A DNA stretch of 64,000 nucleotides. Source: Gallaecimonas pentaromativorans. GTDB taxonomy: Bacteria > Pseudomonadota > Gammaproteobacteria > Enterobacterales > Gallaecimonadaceae. Location: positions 62,001 to 126,000 of the forward strand of contig NZ_RJUL01000008.1 of assembly GCF_003751625.1 (NCBI RefSeq), written 5' to 3'. Below, piece by piece: positions 11,163 through 19,511 of this stretch; position 1 is the stretch's first letter; each line of letters opens with the position of its first letter. The notes under the pieces were generated by a model that searched no databases, had not been told where the DNA came from, and saw only the letters and a program-made list of their open reading frames with translations. Position numbers and translations under genes: made by a program.

Positions 11163-11570
11163 ATGGAAGCGAAGGTCCGCTGGCTTGAAGGTATGCGCTT
11201 TGTCGGCACCAGTGGCAGTGGCCACGACCTGGTGATGGACGGCGACAACCCCGGTTCGGCTCCCAGCCCCATGGAAATGATCCTGCTGGCCATAGGTGGT
11301 TGCAGCTCGGTGGATGTAGTGTCCATTTTGCAAAAGGCCCGCCAGGACGTTACCGACTGCGAAGTGGAAATCAAAGGCCTGCGCGCCGACGACCACCCTC
11401 GGGTATTCACTGACATTGAGCTGGTGTTTGTTATCACCGGCCGTGGGGTACAGGAAAAGCACGTTGAGCGTGCCGTTAACCTGTCCATGGAAAAATACTG
11501 TTCGGTGTCGAAGATGCTGGAAAAGGCGGCCAATGTCCGCCACAGCTACCGCATAGTCGACCTGCCGTAA
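11163..11570 (+). CDS. yhfA: OsmC-family protein YhfA
   Basis: The 135-residue protein is an OsmC/Ohr-fold protein. It has the two expected cysteines, in IGGCSSVDVVSIL and near the C-terminus in EKYCSVSKML. In this family they form a peroxidase pair, although YhfA's own function is not established. A longer reading frame begins at 11118, but the ATG at 11163 starts the conserved MEAKVRW sequence and gives the E. coli YhfA length (134). The gene is divergent from crp, the same pairing as in E. coli, which supports the name. Confidence 0.88.
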   Translation: MEAKVRWLEGMRFVGTSGSGHDLVMDGDNPGSAPSPMEMILLAIGGCSSVDVVSILQKARQDVTDCEVEIKGLRADDHPRVFTDIELVFVITGRGVQEKHVERAVNLSMEKYCSVSKMLEKAANVRHSYRIVDLP

Positions 11571-11811
11571 CCTGGCATCAAGCAATCTTGGTGCGTTACA
11601 CCGTGACTGGCCCTAAGGCTGGTCGCGGCGTCGTTGTTATCGCGCAAGCGAATGCATATCAAGGCGCTTCAATGCTTTAGCGTCTCGACATGCAGACCAG
11701 CAATGGCTCTGTCTGCCGCTAAGTCGGCAAGGTGTGCGTTGTGTCCATCGGGGATGCAACCAGTGTTAACGCAAGGTCGCTTTGCGGCCAGGTAGGTGAG
11801 GAACCCGATAA

Positions 11812-12624
11812 GTGGAAGAGTCCAAGCTCAAGCTGCATGGCTTTAATAATCTGACCAAGAGCCTCAGTTTCTGTCTTTACGACATCTGCTATGCCAAGAC
11901 GGAACAGCAGCGTCAGGAGTACATCGAGTACATCGATGAGCAGTACAACGCGGATCGTCTGACCGACATCCTGACCGAAGTCTGCGACATTATCGGTGCC
12001 AACATCCTCAATGTGGCTCGTCAGGACTACGATCCCCAAGGCGCCTCCGTCACCATCCTGGTGTCAGAAGAGCCTCTCAAGGACTCCCAGCAGGTCGATA
12101 CCTCTGAAAAGCCCGGCCCTATCCCGTCGGACTCTTCCGTGGTGGCGCACCTGAATAAATCCCATATTTGTGTACACACCTACCCGGAAGTGCACCCCGA
12201 TGACGGCATCTGTACCTTCCGTGCCGATATCGAAGTGTCTACCTGTGGTGTGATCTCCCCGCTTAAGGCGCTGAACTACCTGATCCACGCCCTGGAGTCC
12301 GACATCGTCACCGTCGACTATCGGGTTCGCGGCTTTACCCGCGACGTGCGTGGCACCAAGCACTACATCGACCACGAGATCAACTCCATCCAGAACTTCC
12401 TGTCTGAAGACACCAAGAGTCATTACCAGATGGTGGATGTGAACATGTACCAAGAGAACATCTTCCATACCAAGATGATGCTCAAAGAGTACGATCTGGA
12501 CCATTACCTGTTCGGGGTCAGCAAGAACGACCTCACCGGTCACGAAGTCGAAGAGATCACCGAAAAGCTCTGGAAAGAGATGCAGGAGATCTACTACGGC
12601 CGCAACATCCCGGACGTAAAATAA
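11812..12624 (+). CDS. speD: S-adenosylmethionine decarboxylase proenzyme
   Basis: SpeD makes decarboxylated SAM, the aminopropyl donor for spermidine. The 270-residue proenzyme is very similar to the E. coli enzyme along its whole length. Self-cleavage occurs before the serine in [13 protein letters not shown], here S117, which becomes the pyruvoyl group of the alpha chain. The start is GTG, with GTGAGGA nine bases upstream. No speE spermidine synthase gene is adjacent in the window. A strong terminator follows directly, so the gene appears to be transcribed alone. Confidence 0.95.
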   Translation: MEESKLKLHGFNNLTKSLSFCLYDICYAKTEQQRQEYIEYIDEQYNADRLTDILTEVCDIIGANILNVARQDYDPQGASVTILVSEEPLKDSQQVDTSEKPGPIPSDSSVVAHLNKSHICVHTYPEVHPDDGICTFRADIEVSTCGVISPLKALNYLIHALESDIVTVDYRVRGFTRDVRGTKHYIDHEINSIQNFLSEDTKSHYQMVDVNMYQENIFHTKMMLKEYDLDHYLFGVSKNDLTGHEVEEITEKLWKEMQEIYYGRNIPDVK

Positions 12625-12628
12625 AAAG

Positions 12629-12652
12629 AAGGCCCCGCAAGGGGCCTTTTTT
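12629..12652 (+). terminator. Rho-independent terminator of speD
   Basis: AAGGCCCC and GGGGCCTT pair around a short GCAA tetraloop, followed by a T run. It sits five bases after the speD stop codon. Confidence 0.85.
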
Positions 12653-12666
12653 ATGGGCCGGTTCGC

Positions 12667-13071
12667 TCAGCGGCGCCCGAAGATGCCGTTTTTCATCGAG
12701 ATTTGTTCGTTTAAGGTCCAAAAGTCATACAGCACTCCCACCAGGAACAGGCCGCCGGTCAGCAGGTAAATCAGGCCGGTGATGATTTTGCCCTGGTAGA
12801 AGCGGTGAATGCCAAATACCCCGAGAAAGGTCAGCAGCAGCCAGGCGATGTTGTAGTCGATGGGGCCTGGGGTGAAGCGCTGGTCGGCTTCCCTGTCCAT
12901 GGCCGGGATAAGGAATAAGTCGATGATCCAGCCCACAAAAAACAGCCCCAGGGTAAAGAACCAGATGGTGCCGGTAATGGGTTTGCCGTAGTAAAAGCGG
13001 TGTGAACCAGTAAAGCCAAACAGCCACAGCAAGTAGCCAAAGAGTTTTGAATGGGTATCGCCATGTTGCAT
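12667..13071 (-). CDS. TM2-domain membrane protein
   Basis: The 134-residue protein contains two TM2-type units. The first reads LLWLFGFTGSHRFYYGKPITGTIWFFTLGLFFVGWIID in two overlapping stretches and ends in the typical W-ID turn. The second starts LLLTFLGVFGIHRFYQGKIITG and ends LYDFWTLNEQI. Each unit is a helix hairpin with a G-HRFY-G motif at its start. TM2 proteins are widespread small membrane proteins without an assigned function in bacteria. The gene is divergent from deaD. I see nothing unusual beyond the duplicated hairpin. Confidence 0.85.
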   Translation of the reverse strand: MQHGDTHSKLFGYLLWLFGFTGSHRFYYGKPITGTIWFFTLGLFFVGWIIDLFLIPAMDREADQRFTPGPIDYNIAWLLLTFLGVFGIHRFYQGKIITGLIYLLTGGLFLVGVLYDFWTLNEQISMKNGIFGRR

Positions 13072-13161
13072 AAAAGGGCCCCTTTTTACCTTTTGCTAAA
13101 GAGTGCCAGGCCAGCCTGACAACTTCACGAAAAAAAATGCGCATTGCGCAAAAAATACCCG

Positions 13162-13167
13162 TATAAT
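13162..13167 (+). promoter_or_regulatory. Candidate -10 box of deaD
   Basis: A perfect TATAAT lies 31 bases before the deaD ATG. The only TTGnnn hexamer upstream is 12 bases away, which is too short a spacer, so the -35 element is unclear. The long 5' leaders typical of cold-shock helicase genes are not evident with this start. Confidence 0.35.
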
Positions 13168-13197
13168 GCGCGACCTTTTACGCTACAGAGAGCCGCT

Positions 13198-14961
13198 ATG
13201 ACCGCGACCTTTACAGAGCTTTCCTTGCCTCAGCCGATCATGCATGCCTTGGATGACCTGGGTTTCGTAACTCCATCCCCCATTCAGGCCAGTTGTATCC
13301 CGCTGCTTTTGGAAGGTCGCGATGTCCTGGGTATTGCACAGACAGGTACCGGTAAAACCGCTGCCTTCGGTCTGCCCCTGTTGGCGGGTATCGACACCCG
13401 CCAGGGCGTACCCCAGATGCTGGTGCTGGCCCCGACTCGTGAGCTGGCCCAGCAGGTAGCCGCTGCCCTGGAAGACTTCGGCCGTCACATGACCGGCCTG
13501 AAAGTCGTCACCCTGTACGGTGGCTCTCCTTTCGGTCCCCAGCGCAACGATCTGCGCCGTGGTGCCCAGGTGGTAGTAGCGACCCCTGGCCGGATGATCG
13601 ACCACCTCGACCGTGGCTCCCTGACCCTGGACACCATCCAGGCGGTGGTGCTCGACGAAGCCGACGAAATGCTGCGCATGGGCTTTATCGAAGACGTCGT
13701 ACGCATCCTTGGCGAAACCCCGGACGACCGCCAGACCGCGTTGTTCTCTGCCACCTTGCCGCCGATGATACGTAACCTGGTTGCCAAGTTCATGAACGAC
13801 TACCAGGAAGTGAAGGTCTCAGCTCCGGCCCAGACCGTCGATCGCATCACCCAAAAAGGCATCATGGTGTTCGAAGAGCACAAGCCTGCGGTGTTGACCC
13901 GCGTGCTGGAAGCCGAAGAATTCGACGCTGCCATCATCTTTGCCCGCACCAAGGACGCTACCGTTACCCTGGCCGAGCACCTGAACCAGAACGGCTTTAA
14001 AGCCACCGCCATGAACGGCGACCTGGGCCAGAAAGAGCGTGAAGCTGCCGTTGAAGCCCTCAAAGATGGCCGCCTGGACATCGTGGTTGCAACCGACGTT
14101 GCCGCCCGTGGCCTGGACGTAGAACGTATCGGCCTGGTGGTGAACTACGACATCCCCCGCGAGCCTGACGCCTACGTACACCGTATCGGCCGTACTGGCC
14201 GCGCTGGCCGCACCGGTACCGCGGTGTTGCTGTACACCCCGCGCGAGCGTTTCCTGCTGGGCCGCATCGAAAAGGTGACCCGCCAGAAGGTGGACGCCAT
14301 GGAACTGCCTAACAGCGACGCCATCTTCGAGCGCCGCCTGGGCAAGCTCAAAGAGAACCTGGCTGCTGCTGACCGTGCTGCCCGCCTGGCGCTGGTTGAG
14401 CGTCTGGGTGAAGAGCTGGAGCAAAGCCCGGCCGAGCTGGCTGCCAGCCTGCTGGCCCTGCTGGAAGGCTTCCAGCCGCTGGTTGTGGGTCACGATCCGA
14501 AGATGCCGTCTGACCGTGGCCCCCGTGACGACCGTCCGCGCCGCGAGTTCGACCGTGACCGTCGTGGCAATGACCGTGGCGAGCGCCGTTTCGACCGTAA
14601 CGACCGTGGCCCCCGCAGTAATGACCGCGGTGACCGCGGCGGCGAGCGTCGCTTCGACCGTGGCGCCGATGAGCGTCCTCGTCGTGACCACGGCGACCGC
14701 CCCGAGCGCAGCAACGCCGACATGGAAGCCTACCGTCTGGACGTGGGTCGCAGCCACGGCGCCACCCCGCGCCACATCGTTGGCGCCATCGCCAACGAGG
14801 CCAAGATCAGCTCCAAGTTTATCGGCCAGATCAAAATTCACGACGAGCACAGCGTGGTGATGCTGCCCAAGGGCATGCCCAAGGACATCGAGCGTCAGTT
14901 CCAGCGCGTGTTCATCTGCTCCAGGCCGATGAAACTGCGCCTCGACAGCAACAACGGTTAA
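13198..14961 (+). CDS. deaD: DEAD-box ATP-dependent RNA helicase (CsdA/DeaD type)
   Basis: The 587-residue protein has all helicase motifs: Q-motif FVTPSPIQ, motif I AQTGTGKT, motif II DEAD (VLDEADEMLRMGF), SAT in motif III and HRIGRTGRAGR in motif VI. After residue 440 comes an Arg/Asp/Gly-rich linker of about 75 residues (repeats such as DRGERRFDRND), then a DbpA-like RNA-binding domain at the C-terminus. This is the layout of CsdA, which helps ribosome assembly and RNA decay in the cold. The ATG at 13198 starts the usual short N-terminus; an in-frame upstream ATG lies before the likely -10 box and is rejected. Confidence 0.93.
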   Translation: MTATFTELSLPQPIMHALDDLGFVTPSPIQASCIPLLLEGRDVLGIAQTGTGKTAAFGLPLLAGIDTRQGVPQMLVLAPTRELAQQVAAALEDFGRHMTGLKVVTLYGGSPFGPQRNDLRRGAQVVVATPGRMIDHLDRGSLTLDTIQAVVLDEADEMLRMGFIEDVVRILGETPDDRQTALFSATLPPMIRNLVAKFMNDYQEVKVSAPAQTVDRITQKGIMVFEEHKPAVLTRVLEAEEFDAAIIFARTKDATVTLAEHLNQNGFKATAMNGDLGQKEREAAVEALKDGRLDIVVATDVAARGLDVERIGLVVNYDIPREPDAYVHRIGRTGRAGRTGTAVLLYTPRERFLLGRIEKVTRQKVDAMELPNSDAIFERRLGKLKENLAAADRAARLALVERLGEELEQSPAELAASLLALLEGFQPLVVGHDPKMPSDRGPRDDRPRREFDRDRRGNDRGERRFDRNDRGPRSNDRGDRGGERRFDRGADERPRRDHGDRPERSNADMEAYRLDVGRSHGATPRHIVGAIANEAKISSKFIGQIKIHDEHSVVMLPKGMPKDIERQFQRVFICSRPMKLRLDSNNG

Positions 14962-14975
14962 TACCCCTTGCTGCC

Positions 14976-15005
14976 AAAAAAGCCCGCATGATGCGGGCTT
15001 TTTTT
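14976..15005. terminator. Bidirectional terminator between deaD and the emr operon
   Basis: AAAAAAGCCCGCAT and ATGCGGGCTTTTTTT form a perfect stem with A and T runs on either side, so it can end both the plus-strand deaD and the minus-strand efflux transcript. Confidence 0.85.
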
Positions 15006-15016
15006 ATGGGCGTGAC

Positions 15017-16582
15017 TCAGGCCTTGGACTTTTGGCCCATCATCCAGGCCGGGATCACCGCCAGAAAGAACACGATGGCGACGATTAAAAAGCCGTCTTG
15101 ATAGGCCAGCAGCCGCGCCTTGGGCAGCACCACCTGCTGCATGTATTCCATGATGCCGGGGTTTACCTTCAGCGACAGGGTCTCGCCAAAGGGGTTGCCC
15201 CAATGGCCGAAGAACAGCCCCAGGCGCCGCACTTCTTCGGCAAAGGCGGGGTTGGCCGGGGTCAGGGTCTGGGCCAGGGCGTCGGAGTGTAAAAAGGTGC
15301 GCCTGTCTACCAGCACCGACAGCAGGTTTACCCCAAAGGCGCCGCCCAGTTGGCGGATAAAGTTGAGGCTGCCGGCCCCTTGGGCCAGCAGCTCCGGGGG
15401 CAGGGTACGAAGGCCGCCGGCGTTGAGCGCCGGTAACATCAGCCCCAAGCCGATGCGGCCAATCAGCACCCACAGCGCCATCTGCCAAAAGGCGGTGTCG
15501 ATATCCACCTTGCGTGACAGCCAGCAAGACAGCCCGAAGATGGCCAGCCCCGCCATCACCGGCCACTGGGGCCGGACCTTGTCGCTCAGTTGCCCGGCAA
15601 TGGGGAACACCAGGGCAAGGATCAGCCCCGCCGGCATCATCAGCAGCCCCGAGCGGGTGGGGGTGTAGCCCTGCACCGTTTGCAGGAAAAGCGGAATGAT
15701 GTAGGTGGAGCCGTAAATGCCGGCGCCAAGGGCAAAGGCCACCAGGCAGGCCGCCACAAAAGGCCCGACCCGAAAGACCCGCAAATGCAGCAGCGGGTGC
15801 GGGCAGCGCAGCTCCCACCAGATAAAAAGCGCGGTAGCCAGCAGCGACAGCGCAAAGCAGCCCAAGATGAAGTCAGAATCCCAGCCGTGGCGCTGGCCGT
15901 TGGAAAGGCCAGCCAGCAGTGCGGTCAGGCCGCTGCAAAGCAGCAAAAAGCCCAACAGGTCAAAGGGCACATGGGGTTTGTGGTGGTCCTGGTGCTTGCC
16001 GGGAAAGAGCACATTGGCAGCCAGCAGGCCGATAAGGCAAAAGGGCACCACCACCAGGAACACGTCGCGCCAGCTGTATTGGTCCACCAAAATGCCGCCT
16101 ACTGTCGGCCCGAGGGCCGGCGCCAGCACGATACCGACCCCGTAAATGCCCATGGCCTTGCCGCGCTGCTCGGCGGGGAACACCTGCGACATCACCACCA
16201 TTGCCATGGGCTGCACTATGCCTGAGGCCGCCCCCTGAATGACCCTGGCCAGGATAACGGTGTCGCTGCCGGTGCTGGCAGCCCCCAGTATCGAGCCGAA
16301 GATAAAAAGCCCCATGGCGCCGGCAAAGGTGGCCCGGTAACCGAGGTGGTCGAGGGCCCAGGCGGTCATCAGCATGGTGGCGGTCATGGCCGCCAGAAAG
16401 CCGGTGGACAGCCACTGGATTTGGTCGCTGCCCATGCCGAAGGCGCCCATGATGTCGGTCAGGGCGACGTTAACAATGGTGGCGGTGGCCGTGGTGGCGA
16501 TGGTACCCATCATCACGGTGCCGGTAGCCAGCCACCGATACCAGGGCCCGAAACGGACCCCGTAGCTTTCAAGAACCGACAT
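15017..16582 (-). CDS. DHA2-family MFS multidrug transporter (EmrB-like)
   Basis: The 521-residue protein is a 14-helix major facilitator of the drug:H+ antiporter-2 family. It shows the motif C-like stretch GIVLAPALGPTVGGILVDQYSWRD (read in two parts; near residue 150) and the early LSTGFLAAMTATMLMTAW helix with D/H residues typical of EmrB. With the membrane-fusion protein encoded upstream and TolC it would expel hydrophobic compounds across both membranes. Its start overlaps the end of the emrA-like gene by 14 bases. The drug range cannot be read from the sequence. Confidence 0.92.
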   Translation of the reverse strand: MSVLESYGVRFGPWYRWLATGTVMMGTIATTATATIVNVALTDIMGAFGMGSDQIQWLSTGFLAAMTATMLMTAWALDHLGYRATFAGAMGLFIFGSILGAASTGSDTVILARVIQGAASGIVQPMAMVVMSQVFPAEQRGKAMGIYGVGIVLAPALGPTVGGILVDQYSWRDVFLVVVPFCLIGLLAANVLFPGKHQDHHKPHVPFDLLGFLLLCSGLTALLAGLSNGQRHGWDSDFILGCFALSLLATALFIWWELRCPHPLLHLRVFRVGPFVAACLVAFALGAGIYGSTYIIPLFLQTVQGYTPTRSGLLMMPAGLILALVFPIAGQLSDKVRPQWPVMAGLAIFGLSCWLSRKVDIDTAFWQMALWVLIGRIGLGLMLPALNAGGLRTLPPELLAQGAGSLNFIRQLGGAFGVNLLSVLVDRRTFLHSDALAQTLTPANPAFAEEVRRLGLFFGHWGNPFGETLSLKVNPGIMEYMQQVVLPKARLLAYQDGFLIVAIVFFLAVIPAWMMGQKSKA

Positions 16583-17660
16583 GGATATCCACCTCCACCA
16601 TCAAGCCGGGCTTGAGGCGAGGGTCGGTTTGATCAAAGCGGATCCGCACCGGCACCCGCTGGGTGATCTTGGTGAAGTTGCCGGACGGGTTGGGGCTTGG
16701 CAGCAGCGCAAACTGGTTGGTAGCGCTGTTGCCGATGCGGGTGACGGTACCGGTGAAATGGGCATCGGGGTAGGCATCGACACTGATATCCACGCTCTGG
16801 CCCAGTTTAACCTGGCCTATCTTGGTCTCTTTGACGTTGGCCTCAATCCAAATCTGGGCCGGGTCGTGCACCAGCATCAGCCATTGCCCGGCCTGGGCGT
16901 AGTCACCCTTTTCAATCAAGGTCTTGTCTACCACCCCATCGACCGGGGAGCGCAGGCTCAAGTCGTTGATGCTTTGCTGGGTCTGGGCGGCCTGGGCCTT
17001 TAAGGCCTGGATCTGTTGCTGCTGCACCTGGATTTGCTGATTCAGCACCGCGGTTTGGCCAAGGGTTGCCTGAGCCCTGGCGAGTTTTGCCTGGGCCGCG
17101 CCCAAATTGGCCTGGGCTTGTTGGTGCTGGTCTTCGGCTTGCAGCAGCTGGGTGTGGTGGTCGTCCCATTGCTGGTGGTTGGACAGCCCCTTTTTCAGCA
17201 ACTCGTCGGTGCGTTTAAAGGTGCTCTTTGCCAGGGTCAGCTGATGCTGGCTGGTGTCGAGGCTCGCCTGGGCCGCCTGCAAGTTGGCGCGGGCTTCGTC
17301 GAGGGCGGCGCTGTTTTGGCTGTCGGTCAGCGCTTTTTGGGCCTGCAACTGGCTGACGGTCAGCTCACCGGCGCCAATTTGGGCGGTGATGTCGCTCAGT
17401 TCCAGCTTGGTGTTGCGATCGTCAATTTGCGCCAGCAGCTCGCCTTTGTGGATGGCATCGCCTTCGGTGACGGGGCGGGCCATCACCCAGCCATCGAGGC
17501 GGCTGGCCAGGTTAATCATCTCGCCTTCGATGCGGGCGTCGGTTTCGTGCACCTTGCCGGCGCGGCTGGTTAGCCACAGCACTGCAGCGGCGGCCACCAC
17601 CAGGGCGGCAATCACCAACAACCAGGTCTTGGGGGTAATGCGGCGGGGGCTACTGCTCAC
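16569..17660 (-). CDS. HlyD/EmrA-type membrane fusion protein
   Basis: The 363-residue protein has one N-terminal membrane helix (TWLLVIAALVVAAAAVLWL, residues about 13-31). A biotinyl-lipoyl half motif follows (ASRLDGWVMARPVTEGDAIHKGELLAQID), then a long coiled coil from about 85 to 205 rich in Q, A and L. The second lipoyl half (LRSPVDGVVDKTLIEKGDYAQAG, read in parts) and a beta-barrel complete the layout. It links the EmrB-like pump to an outer-membrane channel. It lies between marR and emrB, overlapping marR by four bases and emrB by fourteen, so the three form one operon. Confidence 0.92.
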   Translation of the reverse strand: MSSSPRRITPKTWLLVIAALVVAAAAVLWLTSRAGKVHETDARIEGEMINLASRLDGWVMARPVTEGDAIHKGELLAQIDDRNTKLELSDITAQIGAGELTVSQLQAQKALTDSQNSAALDEARANLQAAQASLDTSQHQLTLAKSTFKRTDELLKKGLSNHQQWDDHHTQLLQAEDQHQQAQANLGAAQAKLARAQATLGQTAVLNQQIQVQQQQIQALKAQAAQTQQSINDLSLRSPVDGVVDKTLIEKGDYAQAGQWLMLVHDPAQIWIEANVKETKIGQVKLGQSVDISVDAYPDAHFTGTVTRIGNSATNQFALLPSPNPSGNFTKITQRVPVRIRFDQTDPRLKPGLMVEVDIHVGS

Positions 17661-18103
17661 GACTTCGGCTCCTGTTCCAGGGCACCCAGGCTGACCAATA
17701 GCCCTTGCAGCACGGCCAGGGTGGTGTCCAAGTCTTTGTCATCGATAGGGCCCAGCACCTGCTGGCGCACTTCATTACCGACCCGGTTGACCTGCTCGGA
17801 AATGGCCTGGCCCTGGTCGGTCAGGTGCAGGGTTTTTACCCGGCGGTCCTGGCCTTCCTGGCGGGTGATAAGCTGCTGCTTCTCCAGGGTGTCGAGGATG
17901 CGCACCAGCGCCGAGCCGTCTACCGCCAGCAGTTTGGCCAAGTCTTTTTGGCGCAGCGGTTCACTGGCCCTGGCCATGTACCACAGGGGTAGCCAGGTGG
18001 CCTGGGTCAGGCCGAAAGGTTGCAGTTTCTTGTCGAGGGTCTGGCGCCATTGGCGGCTGACTTGGGCGATAAGGCTGCCCAGCACCTGATGATTGGCATT
18101 CAT
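17657..18103 (-). CDS. MarR-family transcriptional regulator
   Basis: The 148-residue protein has the winged helix-turn-helix of MarR/EmrR (RQKDLAKLLAVDGSALVRILDTLEKQ read in parts; wing RQEGQDRRVKTLHLT). Such regulators repress their own operon until a hydrophobic ligand binds. It is the first gene of a marR-emrA-emrB operon, so it very likely represses the pump. The likely promoter lies within 18104-18173. That region contains TTGACG at 18108 and CGTCAA at 18130, an inverted pair spanning 28 bases that could be the operator. Confidence 0.9.
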   Translation of the reverse strand: MNANHQVLGSLIAQVSRQWRQTLDKKLQPFGLTQATWLPLWYMARASEPLRQKDLAKLLAVDGSALVRILDTLEKQQLITRQEGQDRRVKTLHLTDQGQAISEQVNRVGNEVRQQVLGPIDDKDLDTTLAVLQGLLVSLGALEQEPKS

Positions 18104-18140
18104 ATCGTTGACGAGTTAAATAAATGATACGTCAATTATA
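18104..18140. promoter_or_regulatory. Possible operator/promoter region of the marR-emr operon
   Basis: TTGACG (18108-18113) and CGTCAA (18130-18135) are inverted copies flanking an AT-rich centre just before the marR start. The first copy is part of ATCGTTGACGA (18104-18114), which also occurs in the two-component/oxidase intergenic region at 21288-21298. The binding protein is unknown. Confidence 0.35.
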
Positions 18141-18173
18141 TTCCTGTCAGTCTTTTGAGATCTACCCTCGCCG

Positions 18174-19511
18174 TTATTCCAAACCGTAGCGTTCCAGCTT
18201 TTTCAGCAATCCCTGGCGCGACAGCCCCAACTGGCGGGCGGCGGCGGAGCGGTTGCCCTGCTGCTGGCCAAGGGCTTGGCTGATAAGGCGAATTTCAAGG
18301 GCCCGCACCTGTTCTTCGAGGCTATCGCCTTGGGGCTCGGCGCTGGTGTCGGTGGGGTAGAGCAGGGCGATGTCATCCAGCCCAATCACCTGGCCCTGGC
18401 TGATGGCCGCCACTGATTCGAGGGTGTTTTTCAGCTCCCGCACGTTACCGGGCCAACTGCGCCCCAAAAACCATTGGCGCGCCGAAGGAGAAAGGCGCAG
18501 GCTGCGGCCGCTTCGCCGGCACCAGCCGGCCAACAGGCTTTCGCACAGCAGCGGCAGGTCTTCCGGCCTGTCGTCCAGGGCCGGGGTTTGCAGGTTGACC
18601 CCTTTGATGCGGTAGTAGAGATCTTCACGAAAGCGACCGTCCGCCACCCGGTGCTGCAGGTCGGCATTGGTGGCCGACACCACCCGCACGTCGATGCTCT
18701 GCTGCTCGCGTCCGCCCACCGGGTAGAAGGTGCCTTCTTGCAGCACCCGCAGCAATTTCACCTGCATCGACAGCGGCATGTCGCCAATTTCATCCAAAAA
18801 CAGGGTGCCGCCGTCGGCCATGGCCAAAAGGCCCGGCCTGTCCTTGTCGGCGCCGGTAAAGGCGCCTTTTTTGTAACCGAACAGCTCGCTCTCCAAAAGC
18901 TCGGCCGGAATGGCGCCACAGTGCACCGAGATAAAAGGCCCCTCGGCCCGGCGCGACAATTTGTGCAGGGCGCGGCTGACCATCTCCTTGCCGGTGCCGG
19001 AGGGGCCGGTTACCAGCACCGGCACGTCGGTGGGGGCAATGCGCTGAATAAGGGCCTTGAGGTTGCCCATGGCCTGGCCGGTGCCCACCAGCTCATCCAG
19101 AGGGCCTTGGCCCGCTTGTTTGAGGCGGCCGAGTTCGCGGGTCAGGTTCTGCTTGGTGAGCGCCCGGCGAATAACCACCGCCAGCATGTCTGGGTCCACC
19201 GGTTTGGATAAAAAGTCCCAGGCGCCACGGGCCATGGCGTTAAGGGCCAGTTGCCGCTCGGCATGGCCGGTGAGGATGATGATGGGCCTGTCACCCAGGC
19301 TGGGCAGGGCTTCGAGGGTGTGGCTGGGGTCCATCTGGGGCGGCAGCGCCAAATCCAGCAGGATGAGGTCGGCATCGAAGCTTGCCAGTTGCTCCCTGGC
19401 TTGGTCCAGGTTGTGGGCACTTTTGACCTGGTAGCCGTCTTCTTCGAGCCAGGCGCTGGCCAGTTCACAAAAGGCGACTTCGTCGTCCACCAGCAGGATG
19501 CGGCCGGTCAT
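18174..19511 (-). CDS. Sigma-54-dependent response regulator (NtrC type)
   Basis: The 445-residue protein has three parts. The receiver domain has phosphoacceptor D53 in LILLDLALP. The AAA+ domain (about residues 140-370) has Walker A GPSGTGKE and the GAFTGA loop that contacts sigma-54. The C-terminal Fis-type helix-turn-helix reads [20 protein letters not shown]. It should activate promoters of the -24/-12 class when phosphorylated by the kinase encoded just upstream, whose gene overlaps it by four bases. A near-perfect sigma-54 promoter lies in front of the divergent oxidase operon, which makes that operon the obvious target. Confidence 0.93.
   Translation of the reverse strand: MTGRILLVDDEVAFCELASAWLEEDGYQVKSAHNLDQAREQLASFDADLILLDLALPPQMDPSHTLEALPSLGDRPIIILTGHAERQLALNAMARGAWDFLSKPVDPDMLAVVIRRALTKQNLTRELGRLKQAGQGPLDELVGTGQAMGNLKALIQRIAPTDVPVLVTGPSGTGKEMVSRALHKLSRRAEGPFISVHCGAIPAELLESELFGYKKGAFTGADKDRPGLLAMADGGTLFLDEIGDMPLSMQVKLLRVLQEGTFYPVGGREQQSIDVRVVSATNADLQHRVADGRFREDLYYRIKGVNLQTPALDDRPEDLPLLCESLLAGWCRRSGRSLRLSPSARQWFLGRSWPGNVRELKNTLESVAAISQGQVIGLDDIALLYPTDTSAEPQGDSLEEQVRALEIRLISQALGQQQGNRSAAARQLGLSRQGLLKKLERYGLE

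Noticed and set aside
13144..13167. Complete sigma-70 promoter for deaD (TTGCGC and TATAAT)
   Set aside because: The spacing is 12 bases, too short for sigma-70. Only the -10 box is reported.
13819..14850. A 343-codon open frame opposite deaD
   Set aside because: It is a shadow frame of the Arg/Gly-rich helicase region and has no family features.
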